A program made the position numbers and the translations under genes. A stretch of DNA of 64,000 nt from Mycolicibacterium sarraceniae (GTDB lineage: Bacteria > Actinomycetota > Actinomycetes > Mycobacteriales > Mycobacteriaceae), in contig NZ_AP022595.1 of the NCBI RefSeq assembly GCF_010731875.1, positions 1,922,001 through 1,986,000 of the forward strand. Direction: 5' to 3'. Below, piece after piece: positions 40,370 through 48,832 of the stretch; within the stretch, counting starts at the first letter, position 1; each line of letters opens with the position of its first letter. Under the pieces are notes generated by a model. It ran no database searches. It was given only the letters and a program-made list of their open reading frames with translations, and was not told the origin of the DNA.

Positions 40370-41238
40370 GTGGGATCCCCAGCCCAGGGGCGGGGCGGCT
40401 CACCGTCGTCCTGCTGGCAGTCGTCGCGGCGGTTCTGGCCTATCCGTGGCGGACGCCCAACCACCAGTGGGCCCTCGGTATCGCCATTGCCGTGGTGCTG
40501 GTCTCGCTGCTCTGGTGGCGTGGCCGCTACCTCACCACCATCGCTGGCCAGCGTCTTCGGGTGCTGCTGCGCCGCAGACCGATTGAGGCCAGTCCTGCGG
40601 AACTGCACCGGGCCGGCGTCGACGCGGTCGCCACGGTGCTGGTGCGCGTCGACGGTGACGATCGCCAACCGCCGCTCGGCCTGCTCTCGGGGTATCTCGA
40701 TCGCTACGGGCTGCGGGCCGATTCGGTGCGGGTCACCACCCGCAGCACCGCCGATGACGCGACGACCTGGGTCGGGCTGACCTTCAGCGGGGCGCGGAAT
40801 CTGAGCGCGTTGCAGGCCCGGTCGGCACAGATACCACTGCGTGAGGCCGCCGAGAACGCAGCTCGGCGGCTCATCGGCCAGCTGCGTGAAATCGGCTGGA
40901 CAGCAACGATTGCCGATCCGGATCAGGTACCGGATCTGGTCGCAGCAGACGCCCGTGAACAGTGGCAATCGGTCACCGATGCCCGCGGTTACCTGACCAC
41001 TTACGCCGCCCAGAACCCCGAAGCCCTTGCGGCCGTGAGCTTGGCAACCGCCGCCGAGGCATGGACGGTGGTGGAGATCGCGGGAACATCGCGCCTCGAC
41101 CGGGTCAGGGCGGGGGCGGCGATCCGCACGGAAGGTAAGCCGAGCACGCCGACCGCGGGCTTGGTATCGATCCCCGGGCGGCAGGCCAGTGCACTGGCCG
41201 CGCTGCACCCGCTGTCGGGTGCGCGCCTGGTCAACTGA
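40366..41238 (+). CDS. eccE3: ESX-3 membrane component EccE3
   Basis: A 290-residue protein with two N-terminal membrane helices (LTVVLLAVVAAVLAYPW and ALGIAIAVVLVSLLWW) and a cytosolic/peripheral EccE domain. It is the outer flank of the ESX-3 core complex and is about 40 residues shorter than M. tuberculosis EccE3 (331). It is the last intact gene of the operon; a truncated iron-related frame follows two bases later. Confidence 0.92.
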   Translation: MSGIPSPGAGRLTVVLLAVVAAVLAYPWRTPNHQWALGIAIAVVLVSLLWWRGRYLTTIAGQRLRVLLRRRPIEASPAELHRAGVDAVATVLVRVDGDDRQPPLGLLSGYLDRYGLRADSVRVTTRSTADDATTWVGLTFSGARNLSALQARSAQIPLREAAENAARRLIGQLREIGWTATIADPDQVPDLVAADAREQWQSVTDARGYLTTYAAQNPEALAAVSLATAAEAWTVVEIAGTSRLDRVRAGAAIRTEGKPSTPTAGLVSIPGRQASALAALHPLSGARLVN

Positions 41239-41240
41239 CC

Positions 41241-41370
41241 GTGACCGGTCGCGAGCAGCTCAGCGAGCACTACCTGCGGTTGAACTTCGATGCGGGTGGA
41301 CTGCTGGCCGGCCGGGTGGCTCACCCGACGATGTGGATCAGAATGTGGTTCCCGGATGGGGCGAATACCC
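41241..41370 (+). pseudogene. Truncated siderophore-interacting protein (SIP), N-terminal fragment
   Basis: From a GTG at 41241, two bases after the eccE3 stop, the frame reads GREQLSEHYLRLNFDAGGLL and then AHPTMWIRMWFPDG. This resembles the FAD-binding N-terminal strand region of siderophore-interacting (ViuB/SIP) ferric reductases, in which a HPTMW-type motif is followed by a flavin-binding HQR-YT segment. That later segment is missing: the frame runs on into antisense of the convergent LigD-like gene and stops at 41444. The end given here is approximate, about where the resemblance fades. It appears to be the stub of a gene once co-transcribed with ESX-3. The family call is from short motifs only. 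Confidence 0.55.
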
Positions 41371-42537
41371 CTCCCACGGGCTGTAATCCGCGAGCAGATC
41401 CTCCTGCGCCGGGCGCTGCGCCTCGGGTATGTGTTCGAGATTGATCCGGATGCGGTACCAGATAGAGCTCGGCCCGCGCATACCGTCGACCAGGATGTCG
41501 GCGGGCTGCAGTGCCGCAGCGGCGTCAGGATGGCGGGCACGCCAGACGTCCAGGGCCGCCAACGCCTCGTCGCGAGTCTTGGTGCGCGCGATCTCGATCA
41601 GTGGCTTGTTGCCTTTCGGCGGCTTCTCGGCCGGCCCGAGCTCCTCGGCCAACCGCAGCAGCGCGTCCAAGGAACCGACCGCGTCGTCCATCGATTCCCA
41701 GGGGTCGCCGCGCTCGGCGAACCGAGCCGGGACAGTCGCGATGGTGAACTCCTCGGGCCGGCACCCGGGTACTTCGTCCCATGTCAGCGGAGTCGATACT
41801 CGCGCGCCCGGGGTGGCCCGCACCGAATAGGCCGACGCCACGGTGCGGTCCTTGGCGTTCTGGTTGAAGTCGACGAATACTCGCTGGCCGCGTTCCTCTT
41901 TCCACCACTGGCTGCTCGCCAGCTCCGGTGCGCGGCGCTGCACTTCGCGTGCCACGGTCTCGGCAGCCAGCCGAACCTGTGTGAACGACCACTGCGGCGC
42001 GATCCGGGCGTAGATGTGAAAGCCCCGCGACCCCGAGGTCTTGGGCCAGGCCGTCATGCCGTGATCTTCGAGTACCTCGCGGGCTACCTGGGCCACGTCC
42101 AGAATCTGGGGCCACTCAACACCCGGCATCGGATCGAGGTCGATCCGCAGCTCGTCGGGATGATCAAGGTCACCCGAGCGGACGGGGTGCGGATTGAGGT
42201 CGACGCACCCGAGGTTGACCGCCCACACCAGCCCGGCCGCGTCGTGCAGCACCGCCTCCTTGGCCGACGTTCCCCGCGCGTAGCGCAGTTCGGCGACCTC
42301 GATCCAATCCGGGCGCTTCTCGGGAGCACGCTTCTGAAAGATCGCTTCCTCGGTGATGCCTTTGACGAATCGCTTGAGGATCATCGGCCGGTCGGCGACG
42401 CCGTGCAGCGCGCCGTCGGCCACGGCCAGGTAGTAGGTGACGAGGTCTAACTTGGTCACCGGATCGCGTCCGCCGGCCGCCGGGAACACCACTTTGTCGG
42501 GATGACTGACAGTGACGTCGTGGCCGTTCACCTCCAT
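41338..42537 (-). CDS. LigD-like DNA polymerase/primase domain protein (Rv0269c type)
   Basis: A 399-residue archaeo-eukaryotic primase-type polymerase, homologous to the stand-alone LigD polymerase domain (M. tuberculosis Rv0269c, 397 residues). The catalytic DxD is in LRIDLDPMPGVEW, the His in SGSRGFHIYARI and the third Asp in QRVFVDFNQNAKDRT. Such enzymes add nucleotides in end joining or gap repair. The start is ATG 42537 or ATG 42546. The last residues after DYSPWEGYS are probably derived from the junction with the truncated SIP gene. It is divergent from fadD2, as in M. tuberculosis. Confidence 0.88.
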   Translation of the reverse strand: MEVNGHDVTVSHPDKVVFPAAGGRDPVTKLDLVTYYLAVADGALHGVADRPMILKRFVKGITEEAIFQKRAPEKRPDWIEVAELRYARGTSAKEAVLHDAAGLVWAVNLGCVDLNPHPVRSGDLDHPDELRIDLDPMPGVEWPQILDVAQVAREVLEDHGMTAWPKTSGSRGFHIYARIAPQWSFTQVRLAAETVAREVQRRAPELASSQWWKEERGQRVFVDFNQNAKDRTVASAYSVRATPGARVSTPLTWDEVPGCRPEEFTIATVPARFAERGDPWESMDDAVGSLDALLRLAEELGPAEKPPKGNKPLIEIARTKTRDEALAALDVWRARHPDAAAALQPADILVDGMRGPSSIWYRIRINLEHIPEAQRPAQEDLLADYSPWEGYSPHPGTTF

Positions 42538-42605
42538 GCAGGCCATCGTAATTAGCCTGACCGTTCCGTCCTGGGTGCGACCCACGTCACATTAGGGTGG
42601 CAAGC

Positions 42606-44285
42606 ATGCCCAGTCTCATGGATCTGCCTGCCCAGGCGTTGGCCAAGGCACAGCAGTTGGCCGAGCGCGGCTCCTCTGAGCTGCACTACCTGTACAAGAT
42701 GATCGAGTCGGGTGCCTTCCGCCTTGAACCGCCGCAGAACCTCGTTGCGATGGTCGCCGACATCCGCCGCTGGGGCGAGATCGGCATGGTCCCCGCCCTC
42801 AACGCCCGCCGCACTCCCAACAAATTGGCGATCGTCGACGATGAGGGGTCGCTGACGTACAAGGAGCTCGACGAGGCCGCCCACGCGGTGGCCAACGGGT
42901 TGGTGGCCATGGGCGTCAAGGGCGGGGACGGGGTGGCGATCCTGGCCCGCAACCACCGCTGGTTCGTGATCGCGAACTACGGCGCAGCGCGGGTCGGCGC
43001 CCGGCTGATCATGCTCAACACGGAGTTTTCCGGACCCCAGATCAGGGACGTCTCCGAACGCGAAGGCGCCAAGCTGATCATCTACGACGACGAGTACTCC
43101 GAGGCGGTGAAGCTGGCCGAGCCACCGCTGGGTAAGTTACGCGCGCTCGGCACGAATCCCGACTCTGAGGAGCCGTCGGGCAGCACCGACGAAACGCTCG
43201 CTGACCTGATCGACCGGACCAGCAGCACACCGGCACCCAAGGTCACCAAGCGGCCTTCGGTCATCATCCTCACCAGCGGTACCACCGGCACTCCGAAGGG
43301 CGCGACGCGTAACGCCCCACCCAGCTTGGCGCCGATCGGCGGTGTGCTGTCGTCGGTGCCGTTCCGCGCCGGCGAAGTGACCGCGCTGCCCTCGCCGATG
43401 TTTCACGCATTGGGCTACCTACACGCCACCATCGCGCTGACGATGGGCTCGACGTTGGTGCTGCACCGAAAGTTCAAGCCCGCCATAGTGCTGGAGGACA
43501 TTGGCGCACATAAGGTCACCGCGATGGTGGTGGTGCCCGTCATGTTGTCGCGCATGCTCGACGCGCTGGAGAGCATGGTCGCCAAGCCCGACCTGTCGTC
43601 GCTGCGCATCGTGTTCGTCTCGGGCTCACAGCTCGGCGCGGAACTGGCGACGAGGGCGCTGAAAGACATCGGCCCGGTGATCTACAACCTCTATGGCTCA
43701 ACCGAAGTCGCGCTGGCCACCATCGCCGGGCCGAAGGATCTCCAGATGAACCCGGCCACCGTCGGTCCGGTCGTCAGGGGCGTGAAGATCAAGATCCTTG
43801 ACGACAGCGGCAGCGAGCTGCCCCAGGGCGAGGTCGGCCGGATCTTCGTCGGCAACAGTTTTCCGTTCGAGGGCTACACCGGCGGCGGTCATAAGCAGAT
43901 CATCGACGGGCTGATGTCGTCTGGTGACGTCGGCTATTTCGACCACAACGGGCTGTTGTTCGTCAGTGGCCGCGATGACGAGATGATCGTCTCGGGCGGT
44001 GAGAACGTCTTCCCGGCCGAGGTCGAGGATCTCATCAGCGGGCATCCCGATGTCGTCGAGGCGACCGCGCTCGGTGTCGACGACCCCGATTGGGGTGCGC
44101 GGTTGCGGGCGTTCGTCGTGCTGCGGGAACAAGCCGACCTCAGCGAGGATGCCGTCAAGAACTATGTGCGCGAACACCTTGCGCGCTACAAGGTGCCGCG
44201 CGAGGTGGTCTTCCTGGCCGAGTTGCCACGCAACCCGACCGGCAAGATCCTCAAGCGCGAGCTGCGCGAGATCGAAGTCCAGTAG
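42606..44285 (+). CDS. fadD2: Fatty-acyl-CoA synthetase FadD2-like
   Basis: A 559-residue ANL-superfamily acyl-CoA ligase. The AMP-binding motif ILTSGTTGTPKGATRN lies near residue 221, then NLYGSTEVALATIA, the hinge-region SGRDDEMIVSGGENVFPAEVE and the catalytic Lys in NPTGKILKRELR. It activates fatty acids to CoA esters for beta-oxidation or lipid synthesis. The ATG at 42606 (AGGGTGG upstream) is preferred over GTG 42597. It lies beside the LigD-like gene and the convergent fadE6, matching Rv0269c-fadD2-fadE6, which supports the symbol. Confidence 0.9.
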   Translation: MPSLMDLPAQALAKAQQLAERGSSELHYLYKMIESGAFRLEPPQNLVAMVADIRRWGEIGMVPALNARRTPNKLAIVDDEGSLTYKELDEAAHAVANGLVAMGVKGGDGVAILARNHRWFVIANYGAARVGARLIMLNTEFSGPQIRDVSEREGAKLIIYDDEYSEAVKLAEPPLGKLRALGTNPDSEEPSGSTDETLADLIDRTSSTPAPKVTKRPSVIILTSGTTGTPKGATRNAPPSLAPIGGVLSSVPFRAGEVTALPSPMFHALGYLHATIALTMGSTLVLHRKFKPAIVLEDIGAHKVTAMVVVPVMLSRMLDALESMVAKPDLSSLRIVFVSGSQLGAELATRALKDIGPVIYNLYGSTEVALATIAGPKDLQMNPATVGPVVRGVKIKILDDSGSELPQGEVGRIFVGNSFPFEGYTGGGHKQIIDGLMSSGDVGYFDHNGLLFVSGRDDEMIVSGGENVFPAEVEDLISGHPDVVEATALGVDDPDWGARLRAFVVLREQADLSEDAVKNYVREHLARYKVPREVVFLAELPRNPTGKILKRELREIEVQ

Positions 44286-44298
44286 CTCGCGGCAAGGC

Positions 44299-46497
44299 CT
44301 ACGGGTCGCGGGGCAGGCCCAGCAGCCGCTCGGCGATGATGTTGAGCTGGACCTCCGACGTGCCGCCGTAGATGGTCGTCGACCGGCTGCTCAGCAGCCA
44401 CTGCGCCCACTTACCCTGCAGCGCGTCGGGATCGCCGATGGCGCCGTCGATCCCGAACGATGACACCGCGAATTCGGCATAACCCTGCCCGGTGCGCATC
44501 GACAGCAGCTTCGAGATCGCGGCCGACGGCATCGCGTCACCGCCGGCGAGCGTCACCAGGGTCGAGCGCAGGTTCAGCAACTTGGCGGCGTGCCCCTCGG
44601 CGATTAGCTCCCCGGCCCGGTGATGGCCGATCTGATCGAAGTGGCCCTTACTGACGAAGTCGACGAACCCGTCGAGGTTGGCCAGGAATCCGGGCTCGCT
44701 GCTGCCGATCGAAACACGTTCGGCGGTCAGGGTATTGCGGCTGACTTCCCACCCGCGGTCCACCTCACCGAGCACCAGTTCATCCGGGACGAAGACGTCG
44801 TCGATGAACACGGTGTTGAACATCGCGTGACCGGTGAGCTCGCGCAGCGGCTTGACCTCAACCCCGTCACTCTTCATATCGAGTAGGAAGTAGCTGATGC
44901 CGGCATGTTTCGGCGCGCTCGGGTTGGTCCGCGCCAGCAGCGCACCCCACTGCGCGAACTGGGCGCCGGTGGTCCAGATTTTCTGGCCGGTGATCCGCCA
45001 GCCGCCGTCGACCTTGGTGGCCTTGGTGGTCAGGCTGGCCAGGTCGGACCCGGCACCCGGCTCGGAAAACAGCTGGCACCAGATCATCTCGCCGCGGAAG
45101 GTGGGCGGCAGGAAGCGTTGCTTCTGCTCATCGGTGCCGAACGCCACGATCGACGGGATCAGCCAGGCCGCGATACCCATCTGCGGGCGCTTGACCTGCC
45201 CGGTGGCGAACTCCTGGGCGATGAGGATCTGTTCGATCGGTGTGGCCGCCCGGCCCCACGGCTTGGGCAGGTGCGGCTGCACCCAGCCGGCCTCGGCGAT
45301 CGCCGACTTACGGTCTTCCCGCGGAATCGCCTTGAGCGCAGCCACTTCTGCGCGGATAGCGGCGCGCAGCTGCTCGGTCTCGGGGTCGAGGTCGATGTTG
45401 ATCGCCCGCATGCCCGTACTCGTCGCGGTGTCGAACACCTTCTGCTGATACTCGGATGAGCGCCCGAATGCGGCAACCAGGCCCAGCGTGCGCCGGTAGT
45501 AAACGTTCGTGTCGTGCTCCCAGGTGAAGCCGATCCCGCCGTGCACCTGGATGCAGTCCTGCGCGCAGTGCTGGGCGGCAGCCGGGGCCAGGCTGGCTGC
45601 CACCGCTGCGGCGAACTCGTACGCGGTTTGGTCGTTGTCCCAAGCCTTCTCGGCGGCCTCATCCAACGCCCGGGCAGCGTCCCACACCGCTGCCGTGGCC
45701 CGCTCGGTGGTCGCGATCATCTCCGCACACTTGTGCTTGATGGCCTGGAACTGGCCGATCGGACGGCCGAACTGTTCGCGGATCTTCGCGTAGGCGGCGG
45801 CGGTGTCGGTGGCCCAGCGGGCGATGCCGACGGCCTCGGCCGACAGCAGCGTAGTGACGATCGCCCGTCCGGTCGGCTGGGACAGATTGGACAGCACCCG
45901 ATCGGCGGTGACTTCGACGGCGTTGGCCCGCACGTGCGCCACCGGGCGCAGCAGGTCCACCGATTTGACCGGCTCGATCTCCAGGTGATCGGCGTCCAGG
46001 ATCACCCACTCCACACCGCTGTCGATGGCGACCGGCAAGACCAGGATCGATGCCTGTGCAGCGGCGGGCACCGAGCGGGCTTCGCCGCGGATGACCAGCG
46101 TGTGGTCCTGACGGGTCGCGGTCAGGCCGGACTCGAGCGCGCAGGTGGCGATGAGCTCCCCGGCAGCCAGCTGGCTCAGGAGCTTGGCGTCAGGATCGTG
46201 GGCCGAGATCAGGGCGCTGGCGATTGCCGATGGCACGAACGGCCCGGGCACCGCGCCGTAGCCGAACTCGGCAATCACGATTGCCAGCTCGAGCAGCCCG
46301 AAGCCCTGGCCGTCCACTGACTCGGCGAGGTGCAGGCCGTGCAGCCCCTGCTCGGCGGCGGCTTTCCAGAACGGCGGCGGGTTGGGCACCGGCGTCTCCA
46401 GCGCGGCATACCGGATCTCCGCCGATGACACGCGTGTGACCAGGGATTTCACCGAATCCGCGAGGTCGTTGTGCTCGGGTGTGATCGCGATGGGCAT
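44299..46497 (-). CDS. fadE6: Double-domain acyl-CoA dehydrogenase FadE6-like
   Basis: A 732-residue protein made of two fused acyl-CoA dehydrogenase units. The N-terminal half ends with the C-terminal ACAD helical domain (CIQVHGGIGFTWEHD); the second half has FAD-binding GEMIWCQLFSEPGAGSDLAS and ends with STTIYGGTSEVQLNIIAERLLGLP, the usual flavin/active-site tail. It would oxidise acyl-CoAs to 2-enoyl-CoAs. The fused size matches M. tuberculosis FadE6 (731). It is convergent with fadD2 with a 13-bp gap. Confidence 0.92.
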   Translation of the reverse strand: MPIAITPEHNDLADSVKSLVTRVSSAEIRYAALETPVPNPPPFWKAAAEQGLHGLHLAESVDGQGFGLLELAIVIAEFGYGAVPGPFVPSAIASALISAHDPDAKLLSQLAAGELIATCALESGLTATRQDHTLVIRGEARSVPAAAQASILVLPVAIDSGVEWVILDADHLEIEPVKSVDLLRPVAHVRANAVEVTADRVLSNLSQPTGRAIVTTLLSAEAVGIARWATDTAAAYAKIREQFGRPIGQFQAIKHKCAEMIATTERATAAVWDAARALDEAAEKAWDNDQTAYEFAAAVAASLAPAAAQHCAQDCIQVHGGIGFTWEHDTNVYYRRTLGLVAAFGRSSEYQQKVFDTATSTGMRAINIDLDPETEQLRAAIRAEVAALKAIPREDRKSAIAEAGWVQPHLPKPWGRAATPIEQILIAQEFATGQVKRPQMGIAAWLIPSIVAFGTDEQKQRFLPPTFRGEMIWCQLFSEPGAGSDLASLTTKATKVDGGWRITGQKIWTTGAQFAQWGALLARTNPSAPKHAGISYFLLDMKSDGVEVKPLRELTGHAMFNTVFIDDVFVPDELVLGEVDRGWEVSRNTLTAERVSIGSSEPGFLANLDGFVDFVSKGHFDQIGHHRAGELIAEGHAAKLLNLRSTLVTLAGGDAMPSAAISKLLSMRTGQGYAEFAVSSFGIDGAIGDPDALQGKWAQWLLSSRSTTIYGGTSEVQLNIIAERLLGLPRDP

Positions 46498-46529
46498 GGT
46501 TGGAAGCCTTCCCTATTAACCGGTGGGTT

Positions 46530-46544
46530 GGTAGCCAGGCTACC
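46530..46544. promoter_or_regulatory. Palindrome in front of fadE6
   Basis: A perfect inverted repeat with 7-bp arms around one base (ggtagcc a ggctacc), overlapping the stop codon of the MFS gene and lying 33 bases upstream of the fadE6 start. It could be an operator for fadE6, or hairpin processing/termination between the two minus-strand units. There is no T-tract to support an intrinsic terminator. Confidence 0.35.
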
Positions 46545-47868
46545 TGTCCGGCTGTGTGCTCCGATCCGGGGTTGCGCGCAGGACCACCACCACGACCGCC
46601 GACACCAGCATGATGATTCCCACCGCCCACATGCCGGCCTTGTCATTGCCGGTGAACTGGTTGAGAGCACCGGTCGCGTAGGGCGCGGCGAACCCGCCCA
46701 GGTTGCCGATCGAGTTGATCAGGCCGATCCCGCCGGCGGCGGCCGCCCCGGTGAGGAACTGTGCCGGCAGCGCCCAGAAACTGGGAATCGCGCTGAACAC
46801 CCCCATGGCGGCGATGCTCACCGGGATCATCACCAACAGTGGGCTGTGTAGATACAGTGCGATGGGAATCGCCAAGCCGCCCAATCCCATTGGGATCGCC
46901 ACGTGCCAGACGTGTTCACCCTTGCGGTCGGCGTGGCGGGACCACAGGTACATGGCGATCGCAGCCAGCGTGTAGGGCACCGCGGTGATCAGGCCGACCT
47001 GCACGATCGACAGGTGCACGTTGAACATCTGCTTGAAGCCCGAGACGATCGACGGGAGAAAGAAAGCCAGTGCATACAGGCCGTAGGCGACGCCGAAGTA
47101 GACCAGCGACAGCGCCCAGATGCGCGGGCTGGTCAGCGCCCGGCGCAGCGGGACGTCGAAAACGCCTGCGACATCGCGTTCCTCGTCGGCCAGCACATCG
47201 ACCAGCCATTGCCGTTCGTCGGGTTGAAGCCAGTGCGCGTCAGCCGGCCGATCGGTGAGATAGAACCAGCAGATGATGCCCAGAATGATCGCGGGCAAGC
47301 CGACACCGATCATCATGAACTGCCAGCCGGCCAATCCGAACAGCCCCTCGCCGGCCTGGATCATCCACGCTGCCAACGGAGTTCCGATCGCCGCGGCGAT
47401 CGGACTGGCCATCATGAACAACGCCACCATCCGGACCCGGTAGGCGCCTGGGAACCAGCGGGTGAGATAGAAGATCACGCCGGGGAACAGCCCTGCCTCG
47501 GCCACGCCGAGCAGGAATCGCAAAACCAAAAGGGTGGCCGCATTGGGCGCGAATCCGATTGCCACTGCGACGATTCCCCATGACACCGCGATCCGGGCCA
47601 GCCAGCGCCGGGCACCGAATCGCTCAAGGGCCAAGTTGGATGGCACCTCGACCAGCACGTAGCCAATGAAAAAGACGCCCGAGGCCAGCCCGAACATGCT
47701 CGCGGTCAGTTGGAGGTGCTCGCTGATATCGGCCTTGGCGATGCCGAGATTGGTGCGATCGAGGTAGTTGACGAAGTACAGCGCCATCAAGAACGGCACC
47801 ACGCGGATGATGACTTTGCGCAGCGTCCGTGTCTCCAGTGATTTCTCACCGATCGATACGCTTGCCAT
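46540..47868 (-). CDS. MFS transporter, anion:cation symporter type
   Basis: A 442-residue transporter with twelve predicted membrane helices. The N-terminus ALYFVNYLDRTNLGIAKADI and the inter-helix FGARRWLARIAVSWG match the ACS family (phthalate, 4-hydroxyphenylacetate, hexuronate and tartrate/galactonate porters). The ATG at 47868 has GGAGGCAGG upstream and overlaps the 3' end of the dehydrogenase gene by 23 bases. Together with the dehydrogenase and hydrolase it probably imports and processes a carboxylic or 2-hydroxy acid. This gene is not at this place in M. tuberculosis. Confidence 0.88.
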   Translation of the reverse strand: MASVSIGEKSLETRTLRKVIIRVVPFLMALYFVNYLDRTNLGIAKADISEHLQLTASMFGLASGVFFIGYVLVEVPSNLALERFGARRWLARIAVSWGIVAVAIGFAPNAATLLVLRFLLGVAEAGLFPGVIFYLTRWFPGAYRVRMVALFMMASPIAAAIGTPLAAWMIQAGEGLFGLAGWQFMMIGVGLPAIILGIICWFYLTDRPADAHWLQPDERQWLVDVLADEERDVAGVFDVPLRRALTSPRIWALSLVYFGVAYGLYALAFFLPSIVSGFKQMFNVHLSIVQVGLITAVPYTLAAIAMYLWSRHADRKGEHVWHVAIPMGLGGLAIPIALYLHSPLLVMIPVSIAAMGVFSAIPSFWALPAQFLTGAAAAGGIGLINSIGNLGGFAAPYATGALNQFTGNDKAGMWAVGIIMLVSAVVVVVLRATPDRSTQPDR

Positions 47869-48832
47869 CCTGCCTCCCGTTGACGACGTTGACCAGAGTG
47901 TCGCCGTCGCGCAGGCGACGGCAGTTATCCACGGCCTGAACGAGATACCGGCGCATGGTGTCGGCGGTGAACCAGGTGACGTGTGGTGTGACCACGACAT
48001 TGTCGAGGCCAAGCAGCGGATTGGCGGGGTCGACGGGTTCTTCGGCAAACACATCGAGCCCGGCGGCGGCGAGCCTGCCGCTGCGCAGCGCGTCCACGAG
48101 GGCGGCCTCATCGATGACGCCGCCACGAGAAGTGTTGACCAGTAACGCGTGTGGTTTCATCGCGGCCAGCGCGGCGCGGTTGATCAGCTTGTCGGTGGCT
48201 GGCGTCAAAGGCAGATGCAGGCTGACGATATCGCTCTCGGCGAGGAGGTCCGGTAGCGGACGCCACGCGTCGGTGCCATCGTCCGCGGTATTGGTGTGCA
48301 GGACGGTACCGCCCATCGCGTGCACGATCTGTTCGACGCGTTTGGCGATATTGCCGTAGCCCACTAATCCCACTGTGCAACTGCCGATATCACGTACCGT
48401 CTCGCCGAGCGTGGCGTCCGTGGGCCAGCCGAGGCCCTGCCGGGTGGCGCGGTCGAGTGCGGGCAGTCGCCGCAGCGCGGCCAGCATCAGCAGCACTGCG
48501 CCTTCGGCCACCGAGGGTGCATTGGCACCGGGCATGTTGGCCACCGCAATGCCCAACTCGGTCGCGGCGTCGACGTCGATCGTGTTCACACCGGCGCCCA
48601 GTTTGTGCACCAGCCGTAATCTCGGACCGAGGCGCAGTTCCGCACCGGGCAGCGGCCGCAGCACGTGCCAGATCACCTCTGCCTCGGGTAGTTCGCGGTG
48701 CAACGTCTGGTCGTCGTCTTCGTGGCACCACCGGACGTCGAGCCAATCTGATTCGGGCGCAACGATATCCAACACCCTGCTGCTGGGGAGAAAATGCGCG
48801 AGCACTCTCACCGCCACCGTTTGGCGATCCAT
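47846..48832 (-). CDS. D-isomer 2-hydroxyacid dehydrogenase family protein
   Basis: A 328-residue NAD-dependent dehydrogenase. The Rossmann motif TVGLVGYGNIAKRVEQ lies near residue 146, and the catalytic set is the Arg in LLVNTSRGGVIDE, the Glu in LDVFAEEPVD and the His in VVVTPHVTWFT. It would interconvert a 2-oxo acid and a D-2-hydroxy acid (phosphoglycerate dehydrogenase or glyoxylate/hydroxypyruvate reductase class). The start (MDRQTVAVRV, 48832) lies inside the upstream hydrolase gene, a 25-bp overlap. The exact substrate is unknown; the adjoining ACS transporter suggests an imported acid. Confidence 0.9.
   Translation of the reverse strand: MDRQTVAVRVLAHFLPSSRVLDIVAPESDWLDVRWCHEDDDQTLHRELPEAEVIWHVLRPLPGAELRLGPRLRLVHKLGAGVNTIDVDAATELGIAVANMPGANAPSVAEGAVLLMLAALRRLPALDRATRQGLGWPTDATLGETVRDIGSCTVGLVGYGNIAKRVEQIVHAMGGTVLHTNTADDGTDAWRPLPDLLAESDIVSLHLPLTPATDKLINRAALAAMKPHALLVNTSRGGVIDEAALVDALRSGRLAAAGLDVFAEEPVDPANPLLGLDNVVVTPHVTWFTADTMRRYLVQAVDNCRRLRDGDTLVNVVNGRQDGKRIDR

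Noticed and set aside
42541..42565. Possible IdeR half-site (attagcctgacc) between the LigD-like gene and fadD2
   Set aside because: Only about 10 of 19 positions match and the outer arms do not fit; neither gene is a known iron-regulated gene.
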